Shown here piece by piece: positions 1 to 8,056 of a DNA stretch of 64,000 nucleotides. Both the position numbers and the translations under genes were made by a program. The DNA is from DATKJY01 sp964540105 (GTDB taxonomy: Bacteria > Zixibacteria > MSB-5A5 > GN15 > FEB-12): NCBI GenBank assembly GCA_964540105.1, contig CAZILL010000001.1, positions 558,001-622,000 on the forward strand, in the 5' to 3' direction. The number at the start of each line of letters is the position of its first letter. The first letter of the stretch is position 1. The notes under the pieces were generated by a model, which did no database searches, was not told where the DNA came from, and was given only the letters and a program-made list of their open reading frames with translations.

Positions 1-1
1 T

Positions 2-385
2 GGTGACAAGGCTCTGATTCGGGTGGAAGGCCAGTATCAGGTGACGACCGCTCTGGCTTCTGATACACGGAACCAGTCGATCACAGCCTCGATCAATGGT
101 TCTGGAAAGTCATCAACGCTTCCGACCGAGTTCGCGCTATCCCAAAACTACCCGAACCCGTTCAACCCGACGACGACGATCAGTTTCAGTCTTCCGACTG
201 CGGGTGATTACAAACTGACGATCTACAATGTCGCGGGGCAGATGGTGAAGGAGTTCACGGGCGATTCGGAAGCCGGGGAAGTTACGCTTACTTGGGACGG
301 CACAGGGATGGCTTCGGGCGTCTATCTGTACCGCCTGAGCGCCAGAAGTTACAGCGCTACCAAGAAGATGATCTTGCTGAAGTAG
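2..385 (+). CDS. Secreted protein with C-terminal sorting domain (5' end outside window)
   Basis: The frame is open to the left edge of the window, so only the last about 127 residues are seen. They hold a short linker and a typical FCB-group C-terminal sorting domain: the NYPNPFNP motif, a beta-rich stretch with WDGTG, then VYLYRL and a basic end (KKMILLK). In this family the domain marks cargo exported over the outer membrane by the type IX system and is removed or anchored at the surface. The same ending occurs in the genes at 29637-31304 and 54881-57865. The GTG at 23 is an internal valine. The function of the missing main domain cannot be judged. A strong hairpin terminator follows. Confidence 0.85.
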   Translation, partial: GDKALIRVEGQYQVTTALASDTRNQSITASINGSGKSSTLPTEFALSQNYPNPFNPTTTISFSLPTAGDYKLTIYNVAGQMVKEFTGDSEAGEVTLTWDGTGMASGVYLYRLSARSYSATKKMILLK

Positions 386-430
386 CAGACCTGAAGTCAG
401 GGCTTGCTGAGTGGGGCTCTCAACAGACGA

Positions 431-462
431 AGACGTGGCGAAGTGAATCGCCACGTCTTTCT
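431..462 (+). terminator. Rho-independent terminator after the sorting-domain gene
   Basis: A perfect 10-bp stem (431-440 with 449-458), an 8-nt loop and a short T-rich tail. It ends transcription of the secreted protein gene before the next plus-strand gene. Confidence 0.8.
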
Positions 463-549
463 TGTGGACAGGGAAGGTGCAACTTGACTTGAGGTATCAT
501 CGCAGGCAAATTGCGTGATGAGATACACCAATAGTCGGATGGGCAACCT

Positions 550-2277
550 GTGCCTCGTCAGTATCAAGAGTCTACGCCGCCAGATCAGCTGACCGTCTGC
601 CATGTTATAGCACCTTTTGCGGTTGTCGTACTGCTGCAGATAATAGGATCGCAGGTCGGCGGGATCCATTTGTGGGGAGTTAGTCTCTGGTCGATCTTAC
701 CGCGCTGGGCGCTGGTTCTGGCGGTGAGTCTCTACGCCGTGACAAGTGTTCCTGCTGTCAGTCTTGCTCTGTACAGAGTCGGAGAGACTTCTTCGAAGGC
801 GCTGGGCAGACTCATAGGGCGTTTCGGCCCGTGGGTTGGCTGGGCTCTGCTTGCGGGGCTGTTCACGTTTGTCGCATGGTTCTTCAGGAGTCAGAACCTG
901 ACATATGGCGACGGCTTCGCGGTGGTCGAGCGAATGTCGAGACCCATGGGCGAGTTGTTTTCGTCGGTGCATGAATATATTCGCCCCTTAGCGGTTCTCC
1001 TTCATGGTACAGCCAACTTCCTGCTGGTCGATTCGTTCGGGTTGAGCGCGCGCGACGCCTTCTCGGTGATCTCCGTCGTCGGCGGTGTCGTCGGTTTACT
1101 GGGTCTCGCCGCGACCACGCGATCACTTGCGTCCGATCCAATTGGCCGTTTCGCGGTTTTCTGTGTGGCTCTGTCCGGAGCAGCTGCCTTGCTCTTTTTC
1201 GGGCATATTGAGTTGTATGTTTGGCCCACGGCCATGTTGCTGTGGGCATTGGTGGCAGCTCTTCGCCATTTGCGAACCGGTCGCGGAATCATCGTTCTCG
1301 TTTCGCTGGCGGTTGTGCTGACTCTCTTCGACGTGATGCTTGCTCCTGTAGCCGCGACAGTCGTCCTATTTCCATTGTCTCTGCGAAGTCGCGGCCGCAC
1401 AGGACAGTTTTTCTCAAGAACCTCAGTAGTTGTGTTCGCGCTGATCGGTCTGTCAGTGACGGCCGCGATCGTGTGCTATTTCGCTGATCTGAAGGCGGTG
1501 ATTCCGATTGTCTCGATTCCAGAGAATCCCTACTCTGCCTTGTCAGCATATCATCTGGCTGACTGGTTGAACGTGATGTTGTTCATCGCTCCGGTCGGTT
1601 TCATGCTTCTGGCGGTGGTGTTACGCGGAGCTGGCAGAGAACGACCGCTTTCTGGCGAAGCGAAACTGCTCGTGGTTGTGACTGTTGCCTGTTTCCTTGT
1701 TGGATTCTGGATTGACCCGACCTTGGGGGCTGTTCGCGACTGGGATCTTCTGTCATTCTTCGGATTCCCGCTTTCTTTATTGGGAGGTTGGATGATCGTC
1801 CGTACTGCATCAGATGTACGGCTTCGAAAAGCGCTGACTGTACAGGTGATCGCCGTCGCGCTCTTTGTTCTCACGCCGCTGATTTACGACAACACCCATC
1901 TCCAGGCCTCGTTGATTCGACTGGACCCGTTGACGTGGGATGACATCCATTACCAGTCTGAGTACATGCGGGCTGATCGCTGTTCCGCCTGGGGGCTGAT
2001 CTTGCACACGCGATGCGACCGAACTGATCTGGCCGAGAGATATTTCCGGCGGGTTGTAGAGACTAACCCGCGATCCGATTTTAGCTGGCACAACCTCGGC
2101 GCCATAGCGTTTTCGCAGCACAAGTACACGAGCGCCGAGGATTACTTCGAGCGGGCATACCTCCTCAATCCGAGATCTGTGGCCTACCGTGAATCGTTGA
2201 TAGCGGCGATGACTGCCAACGGTAATTTGGTGGGTGCAGGTCGACTAAGAGAGCTGTTGGACCAAGAGAAGCGCTGA
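550..2277 (+). CDS. Polytopic membrane protein, GT-C-like, with C-terminal TPR repeats
   Basis: A 575-residue protein with about ten or more hydrophobic segments over residues 15-475, followed by a soluble tail of about 90 residues. The tail has two tetratricopeptide-like units (NPRSDFSWHNLGAIAF, then YFERAYLLNPRS). The first luminal loop holds YGDGF, and later loops hold GHIELY and RDWDLLS, like loops of GT-C glycosyltransferases that use polyprenyl-linked sugars. No specific family is certain and the substrate is unknown. The start is a GTG with a weak ribosome site. It converges with umuC and leaves 10 bp between them. Calling it an enzyme is inference; membrane topology and TPRs are visible. 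Confidence 0.6.
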   Translation: MPRQYQESTPPDQLTVCHVIAPFAVVVLLQIIGSQVGGIHLWGVSLWSILPRWALVLAVSLYAVTSVPAVSLALYRVGETSSKALGRLIGRFGPWVGWALLAGLFTFVAWFFRSQNLTYGDGFAVVERMSRPMGELFSSVHEYIRPLAVLLHGTANFLLVDSFGLSARDAFSVISVVGGVVGLLGLAATTRSLASDPIGRFAVFCVALSGAAALLFFGHIELYVWPTAMLLWALVAALRHLRTGRGIIVLVSLAVVLTLFDVMLAPVAATVVLFPLSLRSRGRTGQFFSRTSVVVFALIGLSVTAAIVCYFADLKAVIPIVSIPENPYSALSAYHLADWLNVMLFIAPVGFMLLAVVLRGAGRERPLSGEAKLLVVVTVACFLVGFWIDPTLGAVRDWDLLSFFGFPLSLLGGWMIVRTASDVRLRKALTVQVIAVALFVLTPLIYDNTHLQASLIRLDPLTWDDIHYQSEYMRADRCSAWGLILHTRCDRTDLAERYFRRVVETNPRSDFSWHNLGAIAFSQHKYTSAEDYFERAYLLNPRSVAYRESLIAAMTANGNLVGAGRLRELLDQEKR

Positions 2278-2287
2278 AATCGGGTAA

Positions 2288-3643
2288 TCATTGCTTTGAC
2301 ATCGCAACGCTGGCCGATCCGCGAATTCGAGACCAGAGAGCATTTCCAGAAAATCGTACAGACGGGAGTTCGTCCCAGCGCGTGGTGTAGCGGGGGGAAC
2401 GAAAACCGGAGCGCCCCCGCCAGCCTTTGCGAACGCCGGTGACCGCATACTTCAGGACACCATCGCCAAACTCCAGATTGAGTTCATCGACCACCTGATT
2501 GAGTTGTCGCAAGCGTTGTTCGTCGCGGTGAACAAAAAGATCGGTCTGGATAGCGCTGGCTCGGGTGAGATCGGTCAGGGTCACGCCGATCTTGTAGAAG
2601 GCATAGCCGGAACGATAAATCTGTTCGAGGCCGTTCAGGGCGGCGCGGATCAGATCGAGATCGCAGTCGGTGATAGGGGTGATCGGGATTGTGATCGACT
2701 GCGAAAACCGCGGGCCGTCGGAGAACGGATTGGTTTTGAGGAAGACCGTCAAAGCGCCGGCGGCGGAACCGTCCTGACGCAGTCGACGTCCGGCCTGAGT
2801 TGCGAAAGAAGAGAGCGCTTCGCGCAGTTCATCCAGTTCGCGCACTCGTTTGCCAAACGAACGGGAACAGGTGATCTCTTTTCGAGGCGGAATGATCAGA
2901 GTCAGCGAGAGGCAAGGGATTCCCTGTAGTTCGTTGACCAACCTCACGCCCACGACCCCCATTTTCTTGCGCACCTGTTCGATGGGCATTTCGCGCAGTT
3001 GAAGGGCGTTTTTCACACCGGTATTGTGCAGCCATTTACTGAGCTGTCGACCGATCCCCCAGATATCTCCCACTGATGTGGCCGCCATGATGACATCACG
3101 TCTTTCATCAGAACAAGCGGTGAGGTCAAAGACGCCGCGTGCGGCAGGAGTATGTTTGACATACTCCGCTGCGAGTTTGGCCAGAGTTTTGGTTTGTCCG
3201 ATACCGATTGATACCGGAATACCGGTCCATTTGAGCACGGTGGCGCGAATGGTGCGCGCATAAGCTTCAAGGTCGACATACGTAAAACCGTCGAATCCCA
3301 GAAAAGCTTCATCGATTGAGTAGACCTCGGTCTGAGGGCTGAAGCTCTGGAGGATTTCCATCACCCGCCGCGACATATCGCCGTAGAGCGTGTAATTGGA
3401 GGATAAGGCTTGAACATTGGCGGCGGTGACCAGCTCGGCAACTTCAAAGAGCGGCGTTCCCATCTTGATTCCCAGCGCTTTGGCTTCACGCGAGCGTGAG
3501 ATGATAATGCCGTCATTGTTGGACAGGACAACCACGGGCTTGTTCTGCAATTTGGGATCGAACACCCGCTCACATGAAACAAAGAAATTGTCGCAGTCAA
3601 TCAGGGCAAACCGATGTTCTGCCGAGTGGTGTGGAGCAGGCAT
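2288..3643 (-). CDS. umuC: Y-family DNA polymerase, UmuC subunit of Pol V
   Basis: A 451-residue translesion polymerase. The palm carries D16 in ALIDCDNFF, with E25 nearby, and the YSIDEAF motif (D111, E112) that binds catalytic metals. Two HhH-type segments (around 190-240), a little-finger region and the conserved C-terminal end with SPRYTTRWDELP follow, as in UmuC. A beta-clamp binding motif, QTDLF, sits at 366-370. The length is close to the usual about 420. The start lies 11 bp after the umuD stop with no clear ribosome site, so translation is probably coupled. Together with UmuD it would make the SOS mutagenic polymerase. All polymerase catalytic residues look intact. Confidence 0.95.
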   Translation of the reverse strand: MPAPHHSAEHRFALIDCDNFFVSCERVFDPKLQNKPVVVLSNNDGIIISRSREAKALGIKMGTPLFEVAELVTAANVQALSSNYTLYGDMSRRVMEILQSFSPQTEVYSIDEAFLGFDGFTYVDLEAYARTIRATVLKWTGIPVSIGIGQTKTLAKLAAEYVKHTPAARGVFDLTACSDERRDVIMAATSVGDIWGIGRQLSKWLHNTGVKNALQLREMPIEQVRKKMGVVGVRLVNELQGIPCLSLTLIIPPRKEITCSRSFGKRVRELDELREALSSFATQAGRRLRQDGSAAGALTVFLKTNPFSDGPRFSQSITIPITPITDCDLDLIRAALNGLEQIYRSGYAFYKIGVTLTDLTRASAIQTDLFVHRDEQRLRQLNQVVDELNLEFGDGVLKYAVTGVRKGWRGRSGFRSPRYTTRWDELPSVRFSGNALWSRIRGSASVAMSKQ

Positions 3644-3654
3644 AGGGAATTCGC

Positions 3655-4056
3655 TTAGACCTTGCGGATGATATGGGTCACTACGCCCCAGGTTTCAGGT
3701 ACCGTGAGGGTGTCCCCTTCTGTGCGGCGACGAGGATCATCTAACACGAGTTGTCCATGATGCGGACGTAATTGCCGAACCACAAATTCACCGTCAATGA
3801 TGGCCACAACAACACGTCCTACGCTGGCTTCGAGGGAGCGATCAACCACCAGCAAATCACCACCGTGAATATTGTCGCCAATCATATTCTGGCCGGAAAC
3901 TCGAACAAAAAAAGTCGCGGTTGGATGCTGGATGATCAGTTCATTGAGATCCAGCGGCATTTGGGTATGTTCGACGGCGGGGGAGGGGAAGCCCGACGTG
4001 TGCAGGGCAGTGACTGGTCTGCCCGGTGCGTTCTGTTGATTGTTGGTCTGTGTCAT
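3655..4056 (-). CDS. umuD: UmuD-like S24 protein lacking both catalytic dyad residues
   Basis: A 133-residue homologue of UmuD, the S24 peptidase-fold partner of UmuC. It aligns with E. coli UmuD along its length: the cleavage region reads SGFPSPA (S21-G22, E. coli C24-G25), then QHPTATFFVRVSG and DGEFVVRQL. The catalytic serine (E. coli S60, in SGDSMI) is asparagine here (SGQNMI, N57), and the general-base lysine (K97, in FTVKKL) is arginine (FVVRQL, R94). I checked both codons on the nucleotide sequence (AAT and CGG). It therefore should not cleave itself or a partner by the known mechanism. It is first in an operon with umuC. No lexA or recA gene is in the window. Confidence 0.9.
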   Translation of the reverse strand: MTQTNNQQNAPGRPVTALHTSGFPSPAVEHTQMPLDLNELIIQHPTATFFVRVSGQNMIGDNIHGGDLLVVDRSLEASVGRVVVAIIDGEFVVRQLRPHHGQLVLDDPRRRTEGDTLTVPETWGVVTHIIRKV

Positions 4057-4100
4057 ATCGGCCTCGATACCATAATAGACCGAGACCGATATTCAGGCTA
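4056..4100 (-). promoter_or_regulatory. umuDC promoter with overlapping operator-like dyad
   Basis: On the minus strand a TAGCCT (4095-4100) and a TATTAT (4072-4077) are 17 bp apart, a plausible -35/-10 pair. An inverted repeat of two 11-bp arms with one mismatch (4081-4091 and 4056-4066, 14 bp between) covers the spacer and the region from the start site to the umuD ATG. A repressor bound there would block the polymerase, so this may be the SOS operator of this lineage. It matches neither the proteobacterial nor the Firmicute LexA box. Confidence 0.45.
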
Positions 4101-4145
4101 TCACATCGGCGTCACATTCGTGAGAACGCCGTGGCCAAGAGAAGG

Positions 4146-4580
4146 CTATACCCTATAGGTGTCGGCCCGCCAATCCTTCACGGCCTTCTTGATATCGTCT
4201 TCAGACATATTTTCGTCGGCCGCGCGTTTGGCTAAAGCGACAAACTCACTGTCAGAGGCGAACCGCAACCCGATGATCTGCCGAATAGTCAATCGAGAAT
4301 CCAGTAGTTTGCCGGTGACAACAAAATGGCGCAAATTTTCTTCTGCCCGAATAGCTCGATCCTGAGCTTTCAGGGAGAAGATGCGCGTAAAGAAAAAGAG
4401 CAGCAAAAGGCAGAAATCCAGCACAACAATAAGTGAGGCGCTGTAGAGCCCATGCTCGCTGCCCGTCGATTTCACCAGGTTGATGATCGAACCGACCAGA
4501 GTGAGAAAGATGATGCCGAACAGCACGAAATGGAACATCGGCACAAACCGCCGGTGCGTGGCATAATTCTGAGTGGCCAT
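4146..4580 (-). CDS. DUF6526 family small membrane protein
   Basis: A 144-residue protein with two membrane segments (about 14-34 and 46-66) and a charged cytoplasmic C-terminal half. The opening MATQNYATHRRFVPMFHF and the later RLTIRQIIGLRFASD and AVKDWRADTYRV stretches are typical of DUF6526, a family common in Bacteroidetes relatives. No function is known. A perfect AGGAGG ribosome site lies 7 bp before the ATG. It is upstream of umuD on the same strand, but the umuD promoter lies between them, so co-transcription is not required. Confidence 0.8.
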   Translation of the reverse strand: MATQNYATHRRFVPMFHFVLFGIIFLTLVGSIINLVKSTGSEHGLYSASLIVVLDFCLLLLFFFTRIFSLKAQDRAIRAEENLRHFVVTGKLLDSRLTIRQIIGLRFASDSEFVALAKRAADENMSEDDIKKAVKDWRADTYRV

Positions 4581-4730
4581 ACCTTAACCTCCTGTTACGT
4601 GAATGGTACTTCTCTTTGTGACGATTGGATCGCCAGTATTGGGAGCATATGGGGCATAACGGCAAAGATCAAGCTACAGTTCCAGATCGGTTCGCAAAGA
4701 AAGTTCTTTCAGCTGCCGAGAAGTAGTCGG

Positions 4731-5234
4731 TCAATGGTGGTCGTGACCATCATGTGCTTTGCTTTCGGGCGATTCAGACTTTTCCCCGCTCCCCAAATCG
4801 GACGGCCTGTCGAGATTGGATAGATAGAGCTTAGGCTGTTTGGTGAATGAAGCCACGCATTTCTTGCAGCAGAAATAGATTCTGCGACCGTTCCAGTCGA
4901 CGTATTGCGTTTTGTCGATCTCCTCGCCGGAGACCGGACATGTGGTCTGGATACTCTCGAACAGAACGTTATTGTCGGCGGCCTTCTTGAAGTACTTGTC
5001 AGGATCAGCCTTGAGTTTCTTTTCGCAGCCCGGGCAGCAGAAGTAGACGCGCTGTCCCTGGATGTCCATGAAGGCGCTCGAATCGATTGGCTTCCCCATC
5101 ACCGGGCAAACCGTCTGCGGCTTGAGTTCTTTCGTTGTCGTTTTTGCTGTATCGGTTTTGTCCTCGGAATGGCCGATGGAAAATGCCAGCACGGTCAGAA
5201 CCGCTACGCCAGCCAGTTTCTTGTACTGTGTCAC
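4731..5234 (-). CDS. Exported protein with two YHS (metal-binding TRASH-like) domains
   Basis: A 167-residue protein with an N-terminal signal segment (about 1-23), then two copies of a YHS-like motif: TVCPVMGKPID with RVYFCCPGCEKKLKADPDKY, and TTCPVSGEEID with RIYFCCKKCVASFTKQPKLY. Each copy has the CP(V)xG and YFCCxxC cysteines that bind soft metals in this family. The C-terminus is His-rich (HDGHDHH), a further metal site. It starts with GTG after a GGGAG ribosome site. It is divergent from a histidine kinase with a His-rich loop, which suggests metal sensing or storage (copper, zinc or nickel are possible). The metal is not decided by sequence. Confidence 0.8.
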   Translation of the reverse strand: MTQYKKLAGVAVLTVLAFSIGHSEDKTDTAKTTTKELKPQTVCPVMGKPIDSSAFMDIQGQRVYFCCPGCEKKLKADPDKYFKKAADNNVLFESIQTTCPVSGEEIDKTQYVDWNGRRIYFCCKKCVASFTKQPKLYLSNLDRPSDLGSGEKSESPESKAHDGHDHH

Positions 5235-5583
5235 GAGAAATCTCCCTTTCTTCAGTTCGTTTTTGCTCTTCTTTTCACTTCACTGGATAACAAGGGACAA
5301 GTTCGATGCCTAGTTGGAAAGCATCTGGAATTGATTATATGACAAACAGATAACTCGGTTGCGATCTTTGAGCGTCGGGGCTAAAGCTGAAGACAATTGT
5401 TGATAAATGAAGAATATTCTACATTATTCCGACAAGGAGACCAGATAGTTGATATCATATAATGTGGTAATAGCGAGCAAACAGGACGCAACCGACTGTC
5501 AAACAAAGGGTAGCTGAACGAGCATTCGCTTGGAATCAGTGCCGATCCTTCGGCACGAAGATTGATCAGTTCTGGAGTAGTAT
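5235..5583. other. Divergent intergenic region between YHS protein and histidine kinase
   Basis: 349 bp, more A+T-rich than its surroundings, with no convincing ORF. It must hold the promoters of both divergent units. Short TATAAT-like strings occur in both directions (for example 5458-5463 on the plus strand), but none has a good -35 partner. A 7-bp GC-rich hairpin lies near the kinase end (5539-5556). Confidence 0.5.
5539..5556 (+). promoter_or_regulatory. Hairpin in the leader of the histidine kinase gene
   Basis: A 7-bp perfect stem with a 4-nt loop, 28 bp before the kinase ATG. It has no T-tract, so it is not an obvious terminator. It could be an operator or an mRNA structure. Confidence 0.35.
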
Positions 5584-6648
5584 ATGGACAAGGATTCAAA
5601 GGATCATGTGGAACACAAGCGATTCAAGCTCATCGTGCTTTCGGCAGTCGTTGCGCTGACGGTGTCGATTCACTATGGCTGGGTCCTCCATCACCTGTTC
5701 GGACATCATGACTGGGTGCATGCACTCCACACCCGATTCTGCTACATCCCGATTGTTATCGGTGGGGTCTGGTTCGGACTGCGAGGAGGGCTGCTGACGG
5801 CAGCTATGATATCGTTTCTTATCGTTCCCAATCTCTTCGGGGTTGGATCACAGATGGTCGAGCTTTCGCAGGAGCTTGTGGAGATCTTCTTCTATCTTGC
5901 CATCGGGGCGCTGGTCGGCTTCCTGATTGATCGCGACGAACGAATTCGCAGGCAGCACGCCCTTACCGAACGGCAGCTGGAGCGCTCACATCAACTATCA
6001 CTCGTCGGGCAAATGGCTGCCGGAGTGGCGCATGAAATCAAGAATCCACTCGCGTCGATCAAAGGTTCGGTTGAAATCCTGTGCGATCCGTCGACTTCAG
6101 CGAAAGATCGCTCGGAGTTTGCCGAGATCGTCGGGCGGGAGATCAAGCGGGTCGACGGCACCGTGCGTGAGTTTCTCGAGTTCGCGCGACCGCGCGAACC
6201 AGAGTTGAGCCGCCTCGACTTCGGCAATTCTGTCTCGGGAAGTGTGCGACAATTGGAGAGACAACTGGCCGAACGCAAGATCGCGGTTCGGGCACGCATT
6301 GAGCCGGGTCTATTTGTAAGCGGAGATGGCGAGAAATTGCACCAGGCCATGCTCAATCTTCTGCTCAACAGCGCCGAGGCCTCGCCTACTGGGAGCAGCA
6401 TCTCGGTCAGCGTAGCGCGCTCTGGACGAAGGGTCGAGTTGAATGTGATCGATGAAGGAAAGGGGATATCGCCGGAGGAAATCGACAAAGTGTTCGATCC
6501 GTTCTTTACCACGAAGCCCTCGGGAACAGGACTGGGACTGGCCATCGTGAAGCGGATTATCGAAGCTCACAATGGAAGCATCAGCATTGCCAGTGAACCT
6601 GGGCACGGTACACGAGTGACAATAACGCTGCCGCAGGCGGAGGGATGA
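5584..6648 (+). CDS. Membrane sensor histidine kinase (NtrB/ZraS type) with His-rich loop
   Basis: A 354-residue kinase. Residues 15-33 form a first membrane segment, followed by a loop with six or seven histidines within residues 30-49. Further hydrophobic segments (about 53-88 and 101-116) follow. Then come a short coil, the HisKA phospho-acceptor (H150 in GVAHEIKNPLASIKG) and a HATPase domain with N box (NLLLNSAEAS), G1 (DEGKGIS), F box (FDPFFTTK) and G2 (GTGLGLAIV). There is no PAS domain. It overlaps the start of the response regulator gene, so the two form a pair. The His cluster at the membrane face suggests a metal signal; this is inference, supported by the divergent YHS gene. Confidence 0.9.
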   Translation: MDKDSKDHVEHKRFKLIVLSAVVALTVSIHYGWVLHHLFGHHDWVHALHTRFCYIPIVIGGVWFGLRGGLLTAAMISFLIVPNLFGVGSQMVELSQELVEIFFYLAIGALVGFLIDRDERIRRQHALTERQLERSHQLSLVGQMAAGVAHEIKNPLASIKGSVEILCDPSTSAKDRSEFAEIVGREIKRVDGTVREFLEFARPREPELSRLDFGNSVSGSVRQLERQLAERKIAVRARIEPGLFVSGDGEKLHQAMLNLLLNSAEASPTGSSISVSVARSGRRVELNVIDEGKGISPEEIDKVFDPFFTTKPSGTGLGLAIVKRIIEAHNGSISIASEPGHGTRVTITLPQAEG

Positions 6649-6650
6649 CC

Positions 6651-8024
6651 ATGCCTGTGCGTGTACTCCTCGCTGATGATGACGCTGGCCTGCGTCGGGT
6701 AATACAGTTCAAGCTCGAGAAGCATGGCTACGTAGTGGTCGCGGCTGAGGACGGCGAGCAGGCGCTGGCAGCTCTCGGAGAGCAGGCCGTCGACATTGTC
6801 CTCACCGACATGAAGATGCCCCGCTTAAACGGGTTGGAGCTGCTCGAGCGGGTCAAGCGGTTGCGCCCTGAAGTCGAAGTGATCCTGATGACCGCGTTTG
6901 CGACGGTACCTCAGGCGGTGACCGCGGTCAAACTGGGAGCGTATGACTATTTGACAAAGCCCTTTGACGATGACCAACTGTTCCTGGTTCTCGATAAGGC
7001 GATGAGACTCCATCAGCTGCGATCGGAGAATCGTCTGCTTCGCGAGCAGTTGCGTGATCGCAAGGAGACCCGCGCGCTGGTGGGCGTGTCGGTTCCGTTT
7101 CGCCGCATGATGGATGTTGTCGACAAGGTGGCCTCTTCCGACGCCACCGTGCTCTTGACGGGGGAATCCGGAACCGGCAAGGAAATGGTGGCTCGCTTGA
7201 TTCATCAGAAAAGTCGTCGCAATGATCACGATTTCGTTGCCGTCAACTGCGCCGCGATTCCTCGCGAGCTGATCGAGTCCGAGCTGTTCGGCCACGTCCG
7301 AGGCGCATTCACGGGGGCGGTTCGCGACAAGAAGGGAAAATTCGAACTGGCGGAGGGGGGGACGCTCCTGCTTGATGAAATCAGCGAACTCGGCGTAGAA
7401 CTGCAGGCCAAGTTACTTCGCGTCATTCAGGAGCGCGTGATTGAACCGATCGGCTCAGAAAAGAAGATCGAAATCGACGTCCGCCTTCTCGCCGCCACGA
7501 ATGTCAATCTGAAAGAACGGATCACGCGTGGGGAATTTCGGGAGGATCTCTTCTATCGCCTGAATGTCATTCCCCTCCAGTTGCCAAGTCTCCGCGAGCG
7601 CAAGGAAGATATTCCGCTGCTGACGAAAGAATTCCTTAGCCGCTTTGCCCCCGGCACTGCGATCACTCTCGATCGTCAGCTTTCAGACACTCTTCGGAAT
7701 CATTCCTGGCGAGGCAATATCAGGGAGCTGGAGAACCTCATCGAGCGGATGGTGATCCTCCGCGAATCCGATCGACTGACGACGACCGACCTTCCCTCGG
7801 ATTTCTCATCAGCAGAGGCTTATGATGAAGATTCAACGCTACCGACCGAGTCCCGATCGTTGACCTTTCATGAGGCCGAGAAGAAGCTCATTAGCGACGC
7901 TCTGAAACGATTCGCCGGCAATAAATCTCGAGCGGCGAGTTATCTCAAGATCCCCCGGCATGTGCTCATCTACCGTATGAAAAAACACGGAATCACTTAC
8001 ATTGATGTGGACCCTGATCGATAG
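6651..8024 (+). CDS. Sigma-54-dependent response regulator (NtrC family)
   Basis: A protein of about 457 residues with the full NtrC layout. The receiver (1-120) has the acidic pocket ADDD and phospho-acceptor D53 (VLTDMKMP). The AAA+ domain (about 135-370) has Walker A GESGTGKE, the GAFTGA loop that contacts sigma-54, and a Walker B segment GGTLLLDEI. The C-terminal Fis-type helix-turn-helix reads NKSRAASYLKI. An ATG at 6645 overlaps the kinase stop, but the GGAGGG site is better spaced for the ATG at 6651, which I use. It should activate sigma-54 promoters when phosphorylated by the kinase upstream. I found no clear GG-N10-GC promoter nearby. Confidence 0.93.
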   Translation: MPVRVLLADDDAGLRRVIQFKLEKHGYVVVAAEDGEQALAALGEQAVDIVLTDMKMPRLNGLELLERVKRLRPEVEVILMTAFATVPQAVTAVKLGAYDYLTKPFDDDQLFLVLDKAMRLHQLRSENRLLREQLRDRKETRALVGVSVPFRRMMDVVDKVASSDATVLLTGESGTGKEMVARLIHQKSRRNDHDFVAVNCAAIPRELIESELFGHVRGAFTGAVRDKKGKFELAEGGTLLLDEISELGVELQAKLLRVIQERVIEPIGSEKKIEIDVRLLAATNVNLKERITRGEFREDLFYRLNVIPLQLPSLRERKEDIPLLTKEFLSRFAPGTAITLDRQLSDTLRNHSWRGNIRELENLIERMVILRESDRLTTTDLPSDFSSAEAYDEDSTLPTESRSLTFHEAEKKLISDALKRFAGNKSRAASYLKIPRHVLIYRMKKHGITYIDVDPDR

Positions 8025-8056
8025 TCAGCAAGCGAATAGCGCAGGCAGCGAAGTGA

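Noticed and set aside
2504..2929. Plus-strand 141-codon frame opposite umuC
   Set aside because: It is the antisense shadow of the umuC reading frame with no domain or ribosome site.
5551..5566. Sigma-54-like promoter (GG, 10 bp, G) before the histidine kinase
   Set aside because: The second invariant pair reads GA, not GC, it overlaps a hairpin, and the start site would leave no room for the ribosome site.
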